This document shows, piece after piece, positions 56,150 through 63,700 of a DNA stretch of 63,792 nucleotides. Source of the DNA: Streptomyces prasinopilosus. GTDB taxonomy: Bacteria; Actinomycetota; Actinomycetes; Streptomycetales; Streptomycetaceae. The stretch spans positions 1-63,792 of the forward strand of contig NZ_LIRG01000066.1 in the NCBI RefSeq assembly GCF_001419695.1, given 5' to 3'. The notes below the pieces were generated by a model. That model was not told the DNA's origin and did not search any database. It worked only from the letters and a program-made list of their open reading frames with translations. The stretch's first letter is position 1. Every line of letters starts with the position of its first letter. Both the position numbers and the translations under genes were made by a program.

Positions 56150-56365
56150 TTAGCGGCGGCGGTACTGGGCTTCGGCGTCGGCGATCGCTTCGGCCTGGGT
56201 GGCGGACAGTGCGGACTTGACGACGAACCGGCCGGTGGTGTTGTCGATGACGGCGGCGACCCATGTCTTGTCGGGGGTGGTGAGGGTGTCGCTGGGGTTG
56301 TCGGGCATGCGGCCGAAGGTCTGGCCGGTCTCCAGCCTGTGGTTGCGGTCGAGCTTGATGGCCAT
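56150..56365 (-). CDS. Small hypothetical protein
   Basis: The 71-residue protein begins MAIKLDRNHRLETGQTFGRM and continues TWVAAVIDNTTGRFVVKSAL, then a helix ATQAEAIADAEAQYRRR. A beta-hairpin plus helix fold by eye. GGAAGGAAC precedes the ATG. Unknown function. Confidence 0.6.
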   Translation of the reverse strand: MAIKLDRNHRLETGQTFGRMPDNPSDTLTTPDKTWVAAVIDNTTGRFVVKSALSATQAEAIADAEAQYRRR

Positions 56366-56388
56366 GTGTTGTTCCTTCCGGGTGCGGC

Positions 56389-56877
56389 TCAGAGGCCGCG
56401 GTTGTGGGCGTGGTCGGTGGCGCGGTCGAACGCTCGGAGGACGGGGGCGGGGCTGGTCTGGGCCGCGTTCCAGGACGGGATCGTCTCCGCGCCCGGGAAG
56501 GCCTGCTGGATGGCGTCGAGGAGGAGCACGCACGCGTCGTGGGTCTGGTCGCGGCCGGCGGCTTCGAGGCGGATGGCGCGGATCGGGCAGACGGCACCGG
56601 ACTCGTCGTAGAGGGCATCGCGGCACCAGCCGCCGGTCTCGAGCCGGGTTCGGGCCCGGTGGAGGAGGCCGGCGATCGGCGTCCGGCACGGGTTGGGTGC
56701 CGCGGTCGGGGTGAGGCGCGGCAGGACGGGGTCGGCGCCGGGCAGGTGCGCGGTGCGAACCTCGTAGGCGACCGCGGCCTCGTCGAGACGGACCGACATG
56801 ACGGCGTCAACGAGGGCAAGCCGGGTCTCGAGGTCGAGGGTGGTGTCGACGGACGGCCGGAGAGCGGTGACGGTCAT
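56389..56877 (-). CDS. DUF6197-like protein
   Basis: The 162-residue protein has a C-terminal domain with the DUF6197 pattern: GGWCRDALYDESGAVCPIRA, then RDQTHDACVLLLDAIQQAFP and IPSWNAAQ with a final DRATDHAHN. DUF6197 proteins are common in Streptomyces phages and plasmids; function unknown. The N-terminal 60 residues are variable. ATG at 56877 overlaps the small upstream gene by four bases. Confidence 0.75.
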   Translation of the reverse strand: MTVTALRPSVDTTLDLETRLALVDAVMSVRLDEAAVAYEVRTAHLPGADPVLPRLTPTAAPNPCRTPIAGLLHRARTRLETGGWCRDALYDESGAVCPIRAIRLEAAGRDQTHDACVLLLDAIQQAFPGAETIPSWNAAQTSPAPVLRAFDRATDHAHNRGL

Positions 56878-56993
56878 CGGCGGGCCTTGCCGTTGCCGCT
56901 GCAGCACCAGCACAGGCCGCGAGCTCGGGCTTCGTCCGGGGAGAGGCTGCCGTTCTGGGCCTCCCACTGCTGGTCGGTCATGGGGTGGGGCAT
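56874..56993 (-). CDS. Short Cys-containing protein (39 residues)
   Basis: The peptide begins MPHPMTDQQWEAQNGSLSPD and ends RGLCWCCSGNGKARR. The CWCC group suggests metal binding. It overlaps the DUF6197 gene by four bases, which supports it despite its length. Confidence 0.5.
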   Translation of the reverse strand: MPHPMTDQQWEAQNGSLSPDEARARGLCWCCSGNGKARR

Positions 56994-57085
56994 GATGAGG
57001 GTCTCCTCGTCTGGTCTTGAATCGGATGGGGAGGGAGGGGCGCCCCTGGTCGCTTCCAGGCATTCGAGGGGCGCCCCGGTCTTGG

Positions 57086-57295
57086 CTAGGCGAGCTTGCG
57101 GACTTCGCATGCGGTGATCCGCCCGCCCCTGAGGTGCGGGGCTTGGTGGAGGAGCATCTCTGCCACCTGCTCGGCCATCATTCGTTCTGTGGGCACGCGG
57201 CCCCCGACCGTCTCGGCATCGAGCGTCCCCTTGTGCTCGACGTACTTGCCGTCCTTCTCGATCCGGACGTGGGCGTACCAGCTGGTGCGGCGCAT
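57086..57295 (-). CDS. Small hypothetical protein
   Basis: The 69-residue protein begins MRRTSWYAHVRIEKDGKYVE and ends APHLRGGRITACEVRKLA, with a central helix MMAEQVAEMLLHQA. AAGGAGA precedes its ATG. Unknown function. Confidence 0.6.
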   Translation of the reverse strand: MRRTSWYAHVRIEKDGKYVEHKGTLDAETVGGRVPTERMMAEQVAEMLLHQAPHLRGGRITACEVRKLA

Positions 57296-57326
57296 CTGTG
57301 TCTCCTTGCGGTGGGTGGGTTGGTGG

Positions 57327-57728
57327 TCAGACGCGTCGGCCGCGGATGCGGCGGGCCCGCGGGTCGGTGCCCTGCGCGGCGAGCTTCTCCATGCCCCGCA
57401 GTTCGGCCTCGTCCAGGTACGCGGAGTGGTCCTCGCCGAGCGGCGCACCGACCTGCGGGCCGGGCCCGGCGACGTTCCGCATGCCGGCCGGGGGCTTGTC
57501 GTAGACAGGCCCGTAGCGCAGGCAGAGCCCCTCAGCGCTCGTACCGCCGTCGGTCATCGGGTTGCCGGTGAACGGCGCCCGACGAGTGAAGGTGAACTCC
57601 GAGTACAGCTGGGCGTCCTCGTAGGGGGCCCGGTTCTGGGCGATGTCGTAGACGACGTAGTAGGGCTTGTTCAGGCGGGCCTCCTTGGCGAACTTCTTCG
57701 CCTGGGAGGGGCTCCAGGTCTTCGGCAT
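57327..57728 (-). CDS. Hypothetical protein
   Basis: This 133-residue protein begins MPKTWSPSQAKKFAKEARLN, then KPYYVVYDIAQNRAPYEDAQ, and has a charged helical C-terminus (YLDEAELRGMEKLAAQGTDP). It is the first gene downstream of the translocase and repeat region. Unknown function. Confidence 0.6.
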   Translation of the reverse strand: MPKTWSPSQAKKFAKEARLNKPYYVVYDIAQNRAPYEDAQLYSEFTFTRRAPFTGNPMTDGGTSAEGLCLRYGPVYDKPPAGMRNVAGPGPQVGAPLGEDHSAYLDEAELRGMEKLAAQGTDPRARRIRGRRV

Positions 57729-57796
57729 GGGCCAGGTCTCCGTTTCAGATTTGCGGTGGTTTGCCGGGTGGACAGGTGGGGGTTTGCCCCGGTCTG

Positions 57797-57908
57797 CACC
57801 CCGGACAGGGGGTGGTCGACGGGTGGACGCGACCCGGGTCGCGTCCACCTGCCGTCCGGGTGACAGACCGGGATGAAAAGGGTCTTGTCCGGGGGCCTGT
57901 CCGGGGTG
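57797..57908. repeat. Nested inverted repeats downstream of the translocase gene
   Basis: The outer arms CACCCCGGACAGG (57797-57809) and CCTGTCCGGGGTG (57896-57908) are a perfect 13-bp inverted repeat, 86 bases apart. Between them lies a perfect 28-bp palindrome (57822-57849) with GACCCGGGTC at its centre. A further CCGGTCTG (57789-57796) is answered by CAGACCGG (57864-57871). The palindrome alone could be a terminator, but the ordered set is more than termination needs. Streptomyces TraB proteins bind short GACCCGG-type repeats in clt loci, so a transfer site is a reasonable hypothesis. Confidence 0.55.
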
Positions 57909-57928
57909 AACGGGCGAGTAAGCCCAGG

Positions 57929-60160
57929 TCAGGCGCCTTCGAGGAGGTCGAGCGCGTCCTCGATGTCGGCCCGCTTGTAGCCGTTCACGCGATTCGGCCG
58001 ACCCGGGATCGTGATCTTCACGGTGCCGCCCGCTCCAGCGGCACGAAGCAGCTCGCTCAGGCGCTCCTCGGTCATGCCGCCGCCGATGATCTCGGCCATC
58101 TCATCCAGTTGGGCGACGTCCCGCTCGAGCTCGTCCATCGCTTTCAGTGCCCCGCGGCAGGCATCCATCTGCATGCGCTGCTCCGGCGTGTGGCTCAGGA
58201 TGTGCCGGCCCGGCACGCCATCCCGCTTCGGTCCTCCCGCCGCCGAAGACAGACCGGTCGCGTTGAGGAGGTGCTGCTCGATCGGGTCCTCCCACTGCCC
58301 GGCCAGACGGCCCGACTTCTCGCGGATCCTGGCGGCCTTCTCCAGCAGCATGGTGATCTCGCCGCGCTCGTCCTCGTCCAGGTCGAAGGAGCGGGCCAGG
58401 TCGGTGACTCCGGCGAACGGGTTCACCAGCCAGCCGAAGCCGGGCCGCGGCGGGTCGAACTTGGAGGCGTCCCGGCCCGCGCTGGCCTGACCGCCCCCAA
58501 GGATGGCGTTGGACTGGGTGGCGTTCTCAACGCGCATCGCCCATCGGGCACCGCAGTTCATGGCGAGCGCCTGCGGGATGACATCGGCCTCCGGGTACTG
58601 GGTGATCAGCACCATGAGGATGCCTGCACCCGCAGCGACCGCAGACAGCTCGATCAGCGCTTCCAGGATCTCGTCACGCAGCGGCTTCCCGGGCCGCGTG
58701 TAGGTGGCCAGCTCGTCGATGACCAGCAGCTCGATGCCGCCGATCTGCTCAATCACGGGCGCGACCAGCTTGGACTTGCCGAGCGCGCCCAGGTCCCTCT
58801 CCCGCCGGTCCTTGTCGGCGAGCAGCGCCTTGAGCAGGGCCAGCAGCCGCTCGGGGTTCGGCTTGAAGTACGTCGACGCGACGCCCGCCTTGGAGTAGGG
58901 GTCCCACTCGCCATTGTTCTTCCCGGCAACGATCCGCAAGTTGATCCGCGGGTCGAAGGACGTGCCGACGACCAGGTTGGAGGCGCCGACGCCCTTACCG
59001 GATCGGGTCATGCCGGCGATGACGTAAGACTGGTTGTTGATGGCCAGGCGGATGGTGATGCCGCGCTTGTTCCAGGCGACGGGCACGCCGTCCTTGAAGG
59101 CGTCGAGCTGGGTCGGCGCCTTCAGCAGCGGGGACGGCCGGGTCTCTTCGAATGGGTCGCGGTCCGTCATCCAGAAGGAGGTGCGTACCTCAGTGCCTGC
59201 CTTCTCGATGTCGACCATGGACACGTCGCGGCCGAGTGCGCCAGCCAGCTTGGGCAGCTTCTTCTTCAGTTCGGCGACGGTGGTGCGGGGCGGCAGGTCG
59301 AAGACAACGGTGGTGCTGCCGTCCTTCTCGCGCTGCGGCACGGCGAGGATCTGGATCTGCTCGTTGGGCTTGACCTCGCCGATGTTGCGGAGCGCCTGCT
59401 CGAGTTCTTCAACCGTGAGCGCCGGGGGCGGCGGGGCGTTGAACTCCCGCATCCCAGGCTGCGACTCCAGCTTCGTCAGGTCGACCGGGGCGGCCAGCAT
59501 CTGCGTCTCCGTGGTCGGGGCAGGTACAGGCTGGCCGACGTCGAAAGGGCGCGACACCAGATACCAGCCGTAGCCGGCTGCGGTGCCAAGCGCGGCCAGC
59601 AGCATGGGCTGCCCGCTGGCGGCCTGCTCTATCGCGCCGCCCAGGACGGACATGGCGCCCAGTCCGCCACCGGCGACGATCGCGGCTCGGCTGGCCTTCT
59701 TGCTGGTGCGGGCGGCGTTGATCTCCCGGTCGGTCGGGGGCAGGAGCGGGGTGGCCTGCAGCGCGGCGAGCTTGGACTCCTCTGCGGCGACGCGCCCGCC
59801 GAGGCTGGCGAGGGTGCCGGCGCTGACGTCTTCGCCGGCCTCGGAGCGTGCCTTGGCGTGAGCGAAGCGGCCGTGGGCTTCCGCGGCGATCCGCTGCTGC
59901 TGGATCAGCTTGTTGTCGTAGCGGCCCTGCTTGCGGTCGGTGGCGTACTGGATGGCGGTGACGGGGTCGATGTCGGCGCCGGCCAGCCAGTGCTTGGTGC
60001 GGGCGGTGGCGTGGCCGTACTGCTTCTTGGCGGTGGTCTTGATGCGGTCGCTACGGGACGGCCCCTCGGGCTCGGCGGGCTTGGTCAGTTCCTCGTCGGA
60101 CCACTCGAACGGCGGCTCGTAGGGCTCGTAGGGCGGCTGGTGCTCGATCTCGGTGGCCAC
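57929..60160 (-). CDS. FtsK/SpoIIIE-type DNA translocase (TraB/TraSA-like)
   Basis: In the 743-residue protein, the N-terminal 150 residues are charged and helical. Two membrane helices follow (about 159-180 and 185-203), then an alpha-domain-like region and a RecA-type motor with Walker A GMTRSGKG (383-390) and Walker B LLVIDELA (478-485). Sequence after the motor includes LITQYPEADVIPQALAMNCG and RWAMRVENATQSNAILGG, typical of Streptomyces plasmid and AICE transfer proteins. These move double-stranded DNA between hyphae as a single-protein conjugation machine. The C-terminus (MTEERLSELLRAAGAG) may hold a small DNA-recognition domain. GTG start at 60160. A phage role such as DNA segregation is possible. 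Confidence 0.85.
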   Translation of the reverse strand: MATEIEHQPPYEPYEPPFEWSDEELTKPAEPEGPSRSDRIKTTAKKQYGHATARTKHWLAGADIDPVTAIQYATDRKQGRYDNKLIQQQRIAAEAHGRFAHAKARSEAGEDVSAGTLASLGGRVAAEESKLAALQATPLLPPTDREINAARTSKKASRAAIVAGGGLGAMSVLGGAIEQAASGQPMLLAALGTAAGYGWYLVSRPFDVGQPVPAPTTETQMLAAPVDLTKLESQPGMREFNAPPPPALTVEELEQALRNIGEVKPNEQIQILAVPQREKDGSTTVVFDLPPRTTVAELKKKLPKLAGALGRDVSMVDIEKAGTEVRTSFWMTDRDPFEETRPSPLLKAPTQLDAFKDGVPVAWNKRGITIRLAINNQSYVIAGMTRSGKGVGASNLVVGTSFDPRINLRIVAGKNNGEWDPYSKAGVASTYFKPNPERLLALLKALLADKDRRERDLGALGKSKLVAPVIEQIGGIELLVIDELATYTRPGKPLRDEILEALIELSAVAAGAGILMVLITQYPEADVIPQALAMNCGARWAMRVENATQSNAILGGGQASAGRDASKFDPPRPGFGWLVNPFAGVTDLARSFDLDEDERGEITMLLEKAARIREKSGRLAGQWEDPIEQHLLNATGLSSAAGGPKRDGVPGRHILSHTPEQRMQMDACRGALKAMDELERDVAQLDEMAEIIGGGMTEERLSELLRAAGAGGTVKITIPGRPNRVNGYKRADIEDALDLLEGA

Positions 60161-60223
60161 AGGGCCTGTCCTTCCAGGAGTCGGGGGCGGGGCCCCGATG
60201 TGGGGCCCCGCACGAGGGGTGGG

Positions 60224-60685
60224 TCAGAGGCCGCCGAGGATGTTGCTGAGCGAGGCGACGCCGGTGTCGGTGAGCTGATCGGCCATGCCGCCGATCACGG
60301 TTCCGGCGAGCGCGACACCGAGAATCGTGACGACGACCGCGTCACCGACCTTCAAGTGACCGCCCTTGACCCGGAAGAAGACGACGAGGCCGAGGATCGC
60401 GATGGTGGCAACACCGGTCCCGATGGCCGCTCCGGACGCCTGGGTCTGGATGTTCTGCGGGTAGCCGGCGGGCATCTGCTGCGGGTTGGTGAGTGGGGCG
60501 CCGACACCGTTGGGGGTGAGGTCGCGGCCGATGCCGTCGGCGGCGCCCGGCTGGGTGTCGGTGCGGGCGACGGCGAGAACGGTCGCCTCGTGCTCCGGGC
60601 TCGCGGCGGCGGTCGCCGTGGCGCCTCCGAGGAGGGCGACGGTGGCGGTGGTCGAGACGGCGATGCGGCGAAGAGTGGCGTTCAT
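60224..60685 (-). CDS. Exported small membrane protein, spread/transfer-like
   Basis: The 153-residue protein has a Sec-type signal (MNATLRRIAVSTTATVALLG, cleavage likely near AAASPEHEA), an exported 45-residue segment, and two membrane helices (AIGTGVATIAILGLVVFF; VGDAVVVTILGVALAGTVIG). It sits between the TraB-like and SpdB-like genes, the position occupied by Spd-type membrane proteins in Streptomyces conjugative elements. No specific family is certain. Confidence 0.68.
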   Translation of the reverse strand: MNATLRRIAVSTTATVALLGGATATAAASPEHEATVLAVARTDTQPGAADGIGRDLTPNGVGAPLTNPQQMPAGYPQNIQTQASGAAIGTGVATIAILGLVVFFRVKGGHLKVGDAVVVTILGVALAGTVIGGMADQLTDTGVASLSNILGGL

Positions 60686-60708
60686 TTCGGGTCTCCTGAC
60701 GGGGTGGG

Positions 60709-62049
60709 TTAGGCGTTGGATGTGGGGTTGTTCTTCACGTAGTCGCGGAGGCGGACGGCGTACTCGTTGGAGCCGCCGCCGATCACTTCGCGGACCTTGC
60801 GGGCGGAGAGCTGGTCGACGTCTCCGAGGGCTTCGGCGAGCTTGCGAACCTTCTCGATGTGGGCCGGCTCAAGAGGCTTCTCGGGGGTCTTGGCGGAGGT
60901 GCGGCCAGATGCCTGCTTCCCTTTACGCCCAAGGGCTCCAGGCCCTTCGGAGGTGGTCCGGGAGCGGGCCCGTGACCCTCCCCCCGCGGGCCCTCCAGGG
61001 CCGCCTTCTGTGGTCGCTCCAGACGGCCCGTCGTCGCCTCCGTTGGCACCGAACACGTCGGCGAGCCAGAGGTCGACGGCGACGCTTTCGGGGCTGCGTT
61101 CGTAGTCCCGCATCACCTCTGCGATGGCCTCACGCGCAGCCTCGCGGGAGGCGAGCGATTCGGCCGTGACCGACAGCGGCAGACCGTGCTTCGTCTCCCA
61201 TGCCTGCACCCACGCAGCCTCGCGACTGATGGCCCCCGTGGGGTGGGCGGCGATGATCCGACGGAACTCCTTGAACTCCTCCTCGAAGAGATCCTCACGG
61301 AGCTTGTCCTCGGCCTGCTCGGTCCGCTTCCGCTCCGCGTCGGCCTTCGCCTTCTCCCGGGCGACGCGTCGGTCCTTCGCGCGCTGCTTCAGGTCCCGGC
61401 CGTCCTCCGCGGCCTTCGACTCGAGGAACTGACGGACCTCCGCCAGCAGCGGGCCGATGACTGACGTGGCAGCGAGGGCGCAGCCGGCGACTGTGCCGTA
61501 CTGGGTGACGCCGTGTGCGAAGTTGATGTAGCCGGCGAGCGACGCGAGCGTGGCAGTCAGCAGCCAGAACGGCCAGCGGGGCAGGCCCTTACGGTGCGCC
61601 CACCGGGTGCCCATGACGCCCACCCAGGCAAGCAGTTCGAGGAAGAACGGGATGGGGGCGAGCGTCCAGGCCGGGCCGGGGTTCTTGTCGTCCTTGTGGT
61701 GCAGGCCGAGGAAGTAGGAGATCTGGGCGGGGAGGGCGGCGAGCAGGCCGAGCGTCATGACGACGTTGACGAGGATCTTGAAGGTGGTGCCGTCGTCGTC
61801 GCGCTGCTCGCGTCGCTTCGCCTTGCGGACGGCCTTGTCGTCCTTCGCGGTCTCGGCGACGGCGGCGAGCTGGTTGCGCAGCTTGGTCTGCCTGACCTGC
61901 TCGGCGAGCTTGTCCGTCTCGGTCTTCGCCGCGTTGGCCTCGGCCTGCTGGGCGGCCGTCTGTGCTTCGGCGGCGAGCTTCGCGGCTTCGGCGCGGGCCT
62001 TGGCGGCGTCGGCTTCACGCTCCTCCCAGGAACGGTATCCGCTGCTCAT
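60709..62049 (-). CDS. SpdB-like/DUF2637-like membrane protein
   Basis: The 446-residue protein has an N-terminal coiled coil (residues about 8-85, AAKARAEAAKLAAEAQTAAQ), then four membrane helices (VNVVMTLGLLAALPAQISYF; PIPFFLELLAWVGVMG; FWLLTATLASLAGYINFAHG; VAGCALAATSVIGPLLAEV). A charged cytoplasmic region and a Gly/Pro-rich, low-complexity linker follow, then a C-terminal helical domain (EKVRKLAEALGDVDQLSARK) like a DNA-binding winged helix. SpdB-type proteins help plasmid spread through septa between hyphal compartments. It is the first gene of the three-gene transfer-like module. Confidence 0.75.
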   Translation of the reverse strand: MSSGYRSWEEREADAAKARAEAAKLAAEAQTAAQQAEANAAKTETDKLAEQVRQTKLRNQLAAVAETAKDDKAVRKAKRREQRDDDGTTFKILVNVVMTLGLLAALPAQISYFLGLHHKDDKNPGPAWTLAPIPFFLELLAWVGVMGTRWAHRKGLPRWPFWLLTATLASLAGYINFAHGVTQYGTVAGCALAATSVIGPLLAEVRQFLESKAAEDGRDLKQRAKDRRVAREKAKADAERKRTEQAEDKLREDLFEEEFKEFRRIIAAHPTGAISREAAWVQAWETKHGLPLSVTAESLASREAAREAIAEVMRDYERSPESVAVDLWLADVFGANGGDDGPSGATTEGGPGGPAGGGSRARSRTTSEGPGALGRKGKQASGRTSAKTPEKPLEPAHIEKVRKLAEALGDVDQLSARKVREVIGGGSNEYAVRLRDYVKNNPTSNA

Positions 62050-62154
62050 CGGGTGTCCTTCCAGGACTTAGTGGGGGTGAACGATGGGGTGGTGCTGGGC
62101 CGGTTCTCCTCACCACCCGGTCGAGCCGGGCGGATCGGACAGCCGGTCAGCGGG

Positions 62155-62328
62155 TCAGTTCTCGTACAGGGCGCGTGCGCGCCGCCAGATCGGCTGCTGG
62201 CGCAGCTTGCGATCGAGTTCGGCGTTGACCGCCTGCGCTTCCGGCGACTCGTCGCCGTGCTTGCCGTCCGGGTCGGGACGGGCGGCCATCAGGCGCTTGA
62301 TCTCGGCTCGGTCCTGCTTCCAGCCCAT
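62155..62328 (-). CDS. Small hypothetical protein
   Basis: A 57-residue protein (MGWKQDRAEIKRLMAARPDP; SPEAQAVNAELDRKLRQQPI, end WRRARALYEN). Charged and helical. GAGAGGAG precedes the ATG. It lies directly upstream of the SpdB-like gene and may belong to the transfer-like module. Confidence 0.55.
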   Translation of the reverse strand: MGWKQDRAEIKRLMAARPDPDGKHGDESPEAQAVNAELDRKLRQQPIWRRARALYEN

Positions 62329-62466
62329 GACGGGCTCCTCTCGGGTCAGGTGGATGGCGGGTGGTGCAGTGCCCCGGTCTGCCTTTGCGGCTACGCCCGT
62401 GGTGGCCGGGCCGGGGCTGCCACCGCACGGAACGGGGGTGGACCGTGCGACGGCGGTATCGGAGGG

Positions 62467-62652
62467 TCAGACGACGTCCTGCCAGTCCCTGCCGGTCTGC
62501 GCGCGGAAGGCGTCGGCCATGTCGTCCGCCTTCACCTCGGCCACGAGGCCTTCCGGGGAGTCTTCGCCGTAGGTGGCCATGGTCTTGATCCGGTCGCGGT
62601 ACGCGGCGTGGACCTCGGCGGCCTGAGCCTTGGGGGTCTTGCTGCGAAACAT
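62467..62652 (-). CDS. Small hypothetical protein
   Basis: The 61-residue protein begins MFRSKTPKAQAAEVHAAYRD and ends MADAFRAQTGRDWQDVV. Charged, helical. AAGGAGT precedes the ATG. Function unknown. Confidence 0.58.
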   Translation of the reverse strand: MFRSKTPKAQAAEVHAAYRDRIKTMATYGEDSPEGLVAEVKADDMADAFRAQTGRDWQDVV

Positions 62653-62690
62653 GCGGTACTCCTTCAGTTCGATCAGTCGGATTGGGTCGG

Positions 62691-63071
62691 TTAGCGCTGT
62701 ACGACAGGGCGACGAATGTCGCGGTGGATGACGGTGACGGTGTGGCCGCGGCGCCGCAGTCGGCGGGCGAGCTGGTCGGCGACGACGACCGACCGGTGCC
62801 GGCCCCCGGCGCAGCCGGAGCCGATGACGATCGGCTTGTCGCCCGGACCCTCGGCGTAGGCCTGCACCTGCCGGGCGGTGGCCTTCAGGAGCGGCCGAAT
62901 GCCTGCGGTGTGGAGCACGGCCCGCTGCACGAGCCGGTCGCGGCCGGTGAGCTGCCGCATCCGGGGGTCGACGTGCGGGTCACGGAACGCGCGCCGCAGG
63001 TCCAGCACGATGTCCGCCTCAGGAGCGCTGGCATGCAGGAAACCGAAGCTGACGATCTCGACGGCGGCCAT
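62691..63071 (-). CDS. RapZ C-terminal-domain protein
   Basis: This 126-residue protein corresponds to the C-terminal domain of RapZ (YvcJ) without its N-terminal kinase-like part: IVSFGFLHASAPEADIVLDL, RRAFRDPHVDPRMRQLTGRD, then IVIGSGCAGGRHRSVVVADQ and VIHRDIRRPVVQR. In enterobacteria this domain binds regulatory RNA; in Streptomyces the function of full-length RapZ is not settled. Stand-alone versions occur in actinophages and elements. All typical conserved residues (GCAGGRHRS, HRD) are kept. ATG at 63071 shares one base with the upstream stop. Confidence 0.82.
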   Translation of the reverse strand: MAAVEIVSFGFLHASAPEADIVLDLRRAFRDPHVDPRMRQLTGRDRLVQRAVLHTAGIRPLLKATARQVQAYAEGPGDKPIVIGSGCAGGRHRSVVVADQLARRLRRRGHTVTVIHRDIRRPVVQR

Positions 63072-63466
63072 CAGGCGGCGGCCGGGTAGTGGATGTGGAG
63101 TTCGGTGCAGCCGGTCACCCAGTCGAGGTGGATCGGGCACGTCTCGCGCTCGGCCAGCGGGACGGCGTAGACGGTCTCCCGGTGCAGGGCGCGGCACTTC
63201 TCCGCGTGCTCCTGCGCCCACTCACTGGCCTGGGCGTCGGAGAAGCGGCTGCCGTCGTTGAAGCCGACGGACGCGTTCCGCCGCCACTCCTGGTTGCAGT
63301 AGGCGCCGCAGCCCCCGCACCGGGCAGTGCTTACGTTCGGCTCGGTGTCGTCGAGGTAGAGGCTGTCGTGGCTGACGTCGACGGTGGCGCCGCCGACGGT
63401 CAGGTAGCGGGCGATGACGCCCTCGGGCCAGGCGGTCGACTGCGCGGGTTGGGTGGAAGAAGGCAT
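63071..63466 (-). CDS. Hypothetical protein with Cys cluster
   Basis: The 131-residue protein has a beta-rich N-terminus (VIARYLTVGGATVDVSHDSL) and a Cys group RCGGCGAYCNQEW, then SEWAQEHAEKCRALHRE. It may bind zinc. Coupled to the RapZ-domain gene by a one-base overlap. Family not recognised. Confidence 0.62.
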   Translation of the reverse strand: MPSSTQPAQSTAWPEGVIARYLTVGGATVDVSHDSLYLDDTEPNVSTARCGGCGAYCNQEWRRNASVGFNDGSRFSDAQASEWAQEHAEKCRALHRETVYAVPLAERETCPIHLDWVTGCTELHIHYPAAA

Positions 63467-63512
63467 GGCTGATCTCCTCGGCTGGTCATGCCGGAATGGA
63501 TGAGGGTGGAAG

Positions 63513-63562
63513 CCGCGGGGTGGCGGGACGGAGGGGAGCCGTGGACATCCGCCACCCCGCGG
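63513..63562. terminator. Perfect 14-bp hairpin
   Basis: CCGCGGGGTGGCGG (63513-63526) pairs with CCGCCACCCCGCGG (63549-63562). It lies downstream of the 63575 gene read leftward. Confidence 0.75.
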
Positions 63563-63574
63563 CGGTCTTGGGGT

Positions 63575-63700
63575 CTAGCGCTGGCCGGTGGTCTTACGGG
63601 CGGCCTCGGCAGCCTCGGCGGCAGCCTTCGCCTCCGCGATCCGCTGCCGGGTCTGCTCCGCGAGAGCCTTCGCCGCAGCACCCTGCTCGGCGGGGCTCAC
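63575..63700 (-). CDS. Short Ala-rich helical protein (41 residues)
   Basis: This peptide begins VSPAEQGAAAKALAEQTRQR and ends AAEAARKTTGQR, one long amphipathic helix. The GTG overlaps the stop of the upstream partial gene as GTGA, and a terminator follows. Unknown function. Confidence 0.5.
   Translation of the reverse strand: MSPAEQGAAAKALAEQTRQRIAEAKAAAEAAEAARKTTGQR

Noticed and set aside
57761-60712. Long plus-strand open frame (983 codons)
   Set aside because: Antisense of the TraB-like translocase and its neighbour; no motif and typical mirror composition of a GC-rich gene.
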